Origin: JANNRW01 sp031401815
GTDB taxonomy: Bacteria > Desulfobacterota > Desulfuromonadia > Geobacterales > DSM-12255
Direction: 5' to 3'
NCBI GenBank assembly: GCA_031401815.1
Contig: JANNRW010000391.1
Location: 1-18,350, forward strand
Length of the DNA: 18,350 nt
Below, piece by piece: positions 14,536-18,350 of this stretch. Numbering within the stretch: the first letter of the stretch is position 1; every line of letters begins with the position of its first letter. The translations under genes and the position numbers were made by a program. Under the pieces are notes generated by a model. That model saw only the letters and a program-made list of their open reading frames with translations, had not been told where the DNA came from and ran no database searches.

Positions 14536-15629
14536 TCGAACTGGCTGAAGTCGTCAGAAAACATGGCTCGGAGTATCTGGAGAAATTCGGCGACAAGATG
14601 CCCCACAGCCACAAACGGGCTCTCTTTGCCATCACTGCCTGTCGCACGGAGGAGATGGGGGGGCATCTGAAAGAGTGCGACAATCATTGCGGTAACTTTG
14701 AGTATGCCTATCATTCCTGCAAGAACGGTAGTTGCCCCAAATGCCATGGAGCAGATACCAAAAGATGGCTGGAGAAGCGGGAAAAAGAACTGTTGCCTGT
14801 CCCTTACTTCCATCTGGTCTTTACCCTGCCAGCCTTTTTGCGGGAAGTAGTGCGCAGCAATCAGACAGCGCTCTACGCTGTTCTCTTTCAGGCAGCGATA
14901 TCAGCCCTGGCCAAACTGGGGCTTGATCGCAAATATATTGGCGGCCAACTGGGGATGCTGGCCGTACTCCATACCTGGAGTCGCGCAAAGGAGTATCATC
15001 CTCACCTCCATCTCCTCGTTCCGGCTGGTGGACTTGATAAAGACGGCGTCTGGCGACCGGCTCGCAAAAAGTATCTCGTGCCGGTAAAAGCCTTATCGCC
15101 GATCTTTCGGGCAATATTTCTGAAGCTCGCCAGGAGAGCACTCCCTAAAGGAGCCTTTCCCAAAGAGGTTGGGGATCAAAAATGGGTAGTCTTCTCACGC
15201 CCGACCTTCAAGCAGACGAAAAAGGTTCTGAGATACCTGGCCAGATATGTCCACCGGGTCGCCATCACCAACAACAGCATCATTGCCATGGATAACGACC
15301 ACGTCACTTTCCGATACCAGAATGCCACAACCAGAGAGTGGAAGACCATGCCCCTGTCGGCAATGGAGTTCCTGCGCCGCTTTTTGCAACATGTCCTGCC
15401 CAAAGGGTTTCATAAGGTGCGCTACTATGGTTTCTTGCACCCGACCAACAAGGTGATCCTGAAGAGGCTGCAACTGCTGCTCATGGAAAGGGATCTAAAA
15501 AGAACTAAAGAGATAGAACAGGAAATAGCAGCCAGACCCGAAACCGTGAGGGTATGCCCCTGTTGCAAAGAGGGAATTATGGTGGCGGTAGAAAGGCTGC
15601 CGAGAAAATCAAGGAGTCCGCCAGTTTAG
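14532..15629 (+). CDS. IS91-family transposase (HUH, two-tyrosine)
   Basis: A 365-aa protein with the IS91 layout. The N-terminal Cys/His-rich zinc-binding region has Cys37, Cys49, Cys53, Cys63, Cys68 and Cys71 (HSCKNGSCPKCHG). The central HUH metal motif is HPHLH (His156/158/160) followed by LLVPAGG. The tyrosine pair is RYLARYVHR (Tyr235 and Tyr239). The C-terminal part has KGFHKVRYYGFLHP and a closing CPCC knuckle. In this family the enzyme nicks one strand and transposes by a rolling-circle-like process. The length is near the family norm and no frameshift is seen, so it may be active. Its ATG lies inside the end of the recombinase gene (4-nt overlap). Confidence 0.94.
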   Translation: MIELAEVVRKHGSEYLEKFGDKMPHSHKRALFAITACRTEEMGGHLKECDNHCGNFEYAYHSCKNGSCPKCHGADTKRWLEKREKELLPVPYFHLVFTLPAFLREVVRSNQTALYAVLFQAAISALAKLGLDRKYIGGQLGMLAVLHTWSRAKEYHPHLHLLVPAGGLDKDGVWRPARKKYLVPVKALSPIFRAIFLKLARRALPKGAFPKEVGDQKWVVFSRPTFKQTKKVLRYLARYVHRVAITNNSIIAMDNDHVTFRYQNATTREWKTMPLSAMEFLRRFLQHVLPKGFHKVRYYGFLHPTNKVILKRLQLLLMERDLKRTKEIEQEIAARPETVRVCPCCKEGIMVAVERLPRKSRSPPV

Positions 15630-15985
15630 AAGAGATTGAGTAAAATAAAAGAGTGGAAACAAGGAGCGCGGACAGAAAGAGTTTGCCGGTGTCATTCTAC
15701 TTCTGCGCTTAGTGAAGGAAAAACAGATCGGATGGAAAAGGATTATGAGAACAAATGTCATTCACTGAGTTGAATTATGATCTTATCCCTGCCAAACAAG
15801 CATGATTCTGTAACTTTATCCATTGATAAGGCTTCATTTTAGCGTTATCATCCTCGCACTAAAATACAAATAACCGGATAAATATCCAAGTGTGTGCCTA
15901 CGCGGCTTAGTTCAACTACAGTTTATGCGGTGGCTTCGCTGCGCTACGCACTGCATAAACTTTATTTGGTTCGACCAAGGAAGAA
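15630..15985. other. Gene-free stretch between transposase and zinc-ribbon gene
   Basis: About 356 bp without a supportable ORF. It holds TGATAA / TTATCA arms in the 15820-15855 area, a GGATA-AA-TATCC palindrome near 15875, and a strong palindromic site at 15910-15975 (listed separately). The right end of the IS91-type element probably lies somewhere here. No clear promoter is seen. Confidence 0.4.
15910..15975. repeat. Palindromic site A upstream of the zinc-ribbon gene
   Basis: A 66-bp imperfect palindrome bounded by GTTCAAC (15910-15916) and GTTCGAC (15969-15975). The core stem AGTTTATGC / GCATAAACT is perfect over 9 bp, with an inner GTG / CAC. Its outer 10 bp TGGTTCGACC (15967-15976) recur inverted at 16405-16414 in site B. 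It resembles a single-strand recombination site but does not meet a strict attC definition. Confidence 0.55.
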
Positions 15986-16459
15986 ATGAAACGTGAAATC
16001 ATAAAACCCCTTGTGGTGACTTGCATTGAATGCGGCTTTGACAACGTATTCAACCAACCATATCGCTATCACGCAGGCTTTGCTAACCAGGGTTTTCTCT
16101 ACAACGAAGCGGGTGACCGGACATTGATCTGGAGCAGTTTCGATCCCGACTACACAAATATTGTCGGCGAGAATCACCCTTGGGTGCTCGGTGTAGAGGG
16201 GCGCAATAAACTGGAAGCTGTCCTCCAATCCGATCCAAATGGGGGTGGCAAATGGTTATTCACCAATCTGCCACGATGCTTGAAGTGCAAGCACCCAATT
16301 GGAGAACCGATTGGCAGAAACATTTACTACCTAGAATATGACGGTAGCATCAATCTTGATTTTTCCGGATCTGATCGCAGCAGAAGGCTAAAAGAAATAA
16401 TGAAGGTCGAACCAGCGGCAACAGCGGTCTCCGCTGGTGCTCCGCCGCTGGTGCCTTGA
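15986..16459 (+). CDS. Zinc-ribbon-like protein of unknown function
   Basis: 157 aa; AAGGAAG lies just before the ATG. Two CxxC knuckles, CIEC (Cys13, Cys16) and CLKC (Cys98, Cys101), frame about 80 residues and probably bind one zinc ion. The middle part contains WSSFDPDYTNIVGENHPWVLG, and the C-terminal tail is Ala/Pro-rich and low in complexity (AATAVSAGAPPLVP). The tail is encoded by a palindrome (site B), so it may be an extension from a merged non-coding site. No catalytic motif is recognised. It is bracketed by two similar palindromic sites and lies 33 bp before the NTPase gene on the same strand, so the two may be cotranscribed. No function is assigned. Confidence 0.75.
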   Translation: MKREIIKPLVVTCIECGFDNVFNQPYRYHAGFANQGFLYNEAGDRTLIWSSFDPDYTNIVGENHPWVLGVEGRNKLEAVLQSDPNGGGKWLFTNLPRCLKCKHPIGEPIGRNIYYLEYDGSINLDFSGSDRSRRLKEIMKVEPAATAVSAGAPPLVP

Positions 16460-16469
16460 GATGTTGAAC
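16406..16469. repeat. Palindromic site B at the 3' end of the zinc-ribbon gene
   Basis: A 64-bp palindromic site bounded by GTCGAAC (16406-16412) and GTTGAAC (16463-16469), the reverse complements of the two ends of site A. The inner stem ACCAGCGGC / GCCGCTGGT is perfect over 9 bp, with a second AGCGG-TCT-CCGCT hairpin inside. It overlaps the last ~18 codons and the stop of the upstream gene. The end AGATGTTGAAC also occurs at 13476-13486. Confidence 0.55.
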
Positions 16470-16492
16470 AAGAAATTTAGAATGGAGAACCA

Positions 16493-18350
16493 ATGACAAC
16501 TATAAGACCTGGAATAAATTCACAATTATTCGTTAAAAAGCCTGGAATGGCACCTGAGCTATATTTAAAAAACTTTACTGAAGAAGAAAAATTGATAGTA
16601 CGCGTGTTTTCGTTGCATTGGTATGTAACGGCAGCACGAGAAATTGAGTATTCGGCAAGAAGCTTTTACAGATATGCCCTGATTAAACCGATGCCTGTAT
16701 ATTCGCAGATGTTCGGTCTAGACAGGGAAATTGTACTAATTATTTCATCTTATAATGAGTTTGACATTAGAACGTTGTCTGTCTACGACAGTATACTTGA
16801 AGAAGTTGAACGATTGAGAATTGAGAAAATATGCTACGTAGTCGTAAGCAAAGATCCAAATATAACTACGAAAATATCAGCATTATTAAAGCGTGATCAA
16901 GAAGCACGCATCGCAATTCCGTTTACATTCAAAGAACTATCAATAGATACTGACAACGACTATTTGTTTAATAGATTTAAAGAATTTCTGTTCAGCAGAG
17001 ATCTCTTTAGTTTTCAAGCCCCGTTAAAAAATGATCTGTATTTTTTCGGACGTACAGATTTAGTTATGGACACCATAAGCAGACACAAGTCAGGTGAAAA
17101 TGCAGGTCTTTTTGGACTTAGGAAGACTGGTAAAACTTCTGTTATATATGGCATCGAACGGAATATAAGCCACGTAGATGCAGCTTCAGTAGTAATAGAT
17201 TGTCAAAATCCTGCTTTTCATGGAAGAAGATGGCATGAAGCTTTGCATTTTGTGGTTCAAGAGATAGGGAATAAATATACAAATTTTAATCCAGCTCATA
17301 TCCAAGAATACACACCAACTGAAGCATCAATATTTTTTGAAGCTGATATAAATAAAGCATATAGAACCCTTGGTAAAAAAACGATACTACTAATTTTTGA
17401 TGAGGTCGAGAATATAACATTTAAAATTTCACCATCTACTCATTGGAGAGATGGAAATGATTTTATTCTGTTTTGGCAAAGCTTAAGAGCTGTCTTTCAG
17501 AAGCACAGCGACATTTTTACATATTTGATTGTTGGTACTAATCCGTACTCAGTGGAAACTCCAACTATTAATGGTATCGACAATCCTATTTTTAATCAGA
17601 TACCCTTTCAATATATGCCTCAATTTGAAGTGCAGCAATGTAAAGAAATGGTTTCTACCATCGGCAAAATTATGGGACTTACTTTTGATGAAATTCTTTA
17701 TTCGAAGTTTACAGAAGATTTTGGTGGGCATCCATTTTTAATTAGGCAAGTGTGTAGCATAATTAACACGCTTTCCACAAAAGAACGGCCAGTTAATGTA
17801 TCTAAAGCTTGTTATACAAAGGCAAAGGAGGCTTTTGTAGAAAAACACATAGGGTACATGGAGATGATTATATCCGTACTCAGAGAATTCTATCTTGACG
17901 AATATTCCATGCTTGAATACCTCGCAAATGACGACAAATTGATTTTCAATGAACTTGCTACAACTTCCCCATTATATACTAATCATCTGCTCGGATATGG
18001 GATTATTGGTAAAGATGGAGATGATTACTATTTTATGATTGAAACAGCGAAAAACTATTTGTCGCAAAAAAACAAGTACAAGAAATTGTCTTTAACTATA
18101 GAAGAAAAGTGGAAAGAAATATCTGAACGTAGAAACAAGTTCGAAGTCAAACTTAGGGTTATAATAAGAAACCAGTTGCGTGCATCGATTGGCAAGGATG
18201 ATGCCAAAAGCTTAGTGTTAGGTATTTTTGGAGGTGAGAGAAAGACCAGATATGCAACCTTTAACTACGAAGACTTATTTGATGCAAATAAGTCAATTAT
18301 ATATTTCGAAGATCTTAGGAAGCTAATAATCAAGAAGTGGGACGTGTTTC
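16493..18350 (+). CDS. STAND/AAA-type P-loop NTPase with HEPN-like C-terminus (cut by window end)
   Basis: An open frame runs from the ATG at 16493 (GGAG 5 nt upstream) to the last base: 619 codons with no stop. An unrecognised N-terminal domain (about 1-180) with alternating strands and helices (EIVLIISSYNEFD, KICYVVVSKDP) precedes a P-loop NTPase. That has Walker A GLRKTGKTS (208-216), Walker B LLIFDE (299-304), a sensor-like LIVGTNP and the FGGHPFLIRQVCS helix seen in STAND/Orc-like ATPases. After a winged-helix-like part, residues about 537-619 (ISERRNKFEVKLRVIIRNQL ... YFEDLRKLIIKKWDVF) resemble the start of a Swt1/DUF4145-type HEPN domain. Any RxxxxH catalytic motif would lie beyond the window. 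Codon use is AT-rich, unlike the left part, suggesting transfer. A defence or abortive-infection role is inference only. Confidence 0.8.
   Translation, partial: MTTIRPGINSQLFVKKPGMAPELYLKNFTEEEKLIVRVFSLHWYVTAAREIEYSARSFYRYALIKPMPVYSQMFGLDREIVLIISSYNEFDIRTLSVYDSILEEVERLRIEKICYVVVSKDPNITTKISALLKRDQEARIAIPFTFKELSIDTDNDYLFNRFKEFLFSRDLFSFQAPLKNDLYFFGRTDLVMDTISRHKSGENAGLFGLRKTGKTSVIYGIERNISHVDAASVVIDCQNPAFHGRRWHEALHFVVQEIGNKYTNFNPAHIQEYTPTEASIFFEADINKAYRTLGKKTILLIFDEVENITFKISPSTHWRDGNDFILFWQSLRAVFQKHSDIFTYLIVGTNPYSVETPTINGIDNPIFNQIPFQYMPQFEVQQCKEMVSTIGKIMGLTFDEILYSKFTEDFGGHPFLIRQVCSIINTLSTKERPVNVSKACYTKAKEAFVEKHIGYMEMIISVLREFYLDEYSMLEYLANDDKLIFNELATTSPLYTNHLLGYGIIGKDGDDYYFMIETAKNYLSQKNKYKKLSLTIEEKWKEISERRNKFEVKLRVIIRNQLRASIGKDDAKSLVLGIFGGERKTRYATFNYEDLFDANKSIIYFEDLRKLIIKKWDVF

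Larger units (their letters stand above)
13690..15629 (+). mobile_element. IS91-family-type element core (recombinase + HUH transposase), ends unresolved
   Basis: A coupled tyrosine recombinase and Y2 HUH transposase form the coding core of a rolling-circle-type insertion element. IS91 elements have no terminal inverted repeats or target duplication; they carry subterminal hairpins and insert next to GTTC or CTTG. Candidate ends are the hairpin region 13445-13501 on the left and the stretch before GTTC at 15910 on the right, but neither is proven. Confidence 0.6.

Noticed and set aside
15910..16469. Canonical integron attC sites
   Set aside because: Each site has one heptamer off the RYYYAAC/GTTRRRY consensus, and the spacing between outer and inner boxes is wrong (0 and 12 nt in site B). 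No integron integrase is present: the recombinase here lacks any visible IntI-type insertion.

Overview
The window looks like a chromosomal segment of a Geobacter-type member of the Desulfuromonadia. The clues are the fused NuoB/C/D protein, the smc - roadblock - ftsY arrangement, and moderately GC-rich housekeeping genes broken up by GC-rich palindromic repeats. The lineage is inferred from gene content only. The last ~2 kb is visibly AT-rich and looks acquired.

Left part (minus strand, 164-5313): smc, a small roadblock/LC7 protein and ftsY are read in that order. The smc and roadblock genes are separated by a palindromic repeat built on TAGTCAGGAGTCAG-type words. The roadblock stop codon abuts the ftsY start. 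Another repeat lies just past ftsY.

Middle part (plus strand, 5437-12746): two toxin-antitoxin modules lie back to back, a ribbon-helix-helix/PemK (MazF-like) pair and a Phd/RelE pair. They are followed by nuoA, a three-domain nuoBCD fusion and polA. Promoter and operator-like sequences can be seen for both TA pairs. A ~195-bp MITE-like element occurs three times (window start, between the TA modules, between nuoA and nuoBCD). The middle copy has 25-bp terminal inverted repeats and an exact 10-bp flanking direct repeat. Every copy carries G-quadruplex motifs on both strands. The rest of the complex I gene set is absent from this locus.

Right part (12747-18350): a near-consensus promoter is followed by a terminator-like hairpin, then by a small gene of unknown function (121 codons from a TTG start). 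Next come a structured non-coding stretch with a clear terminator, and a tyrosine recombinase whose stop codon overlaps the start of an IS91-family (HUH, two-tyrosine) transposase. After a ~350-bp gene-free stretch there is a small zinc-ribbon-like protein bracketed by two ~65-bp palindromic sites with matching ends. Then comes a long AT-rich gene, cut by the window end, for a STAND/AAA-type P-loop NTPase with an unrecognised N-terminal domain and a HEPN-like C-terminal region. This pair is the best candidate for an undescribed, possibly defence-related, system.
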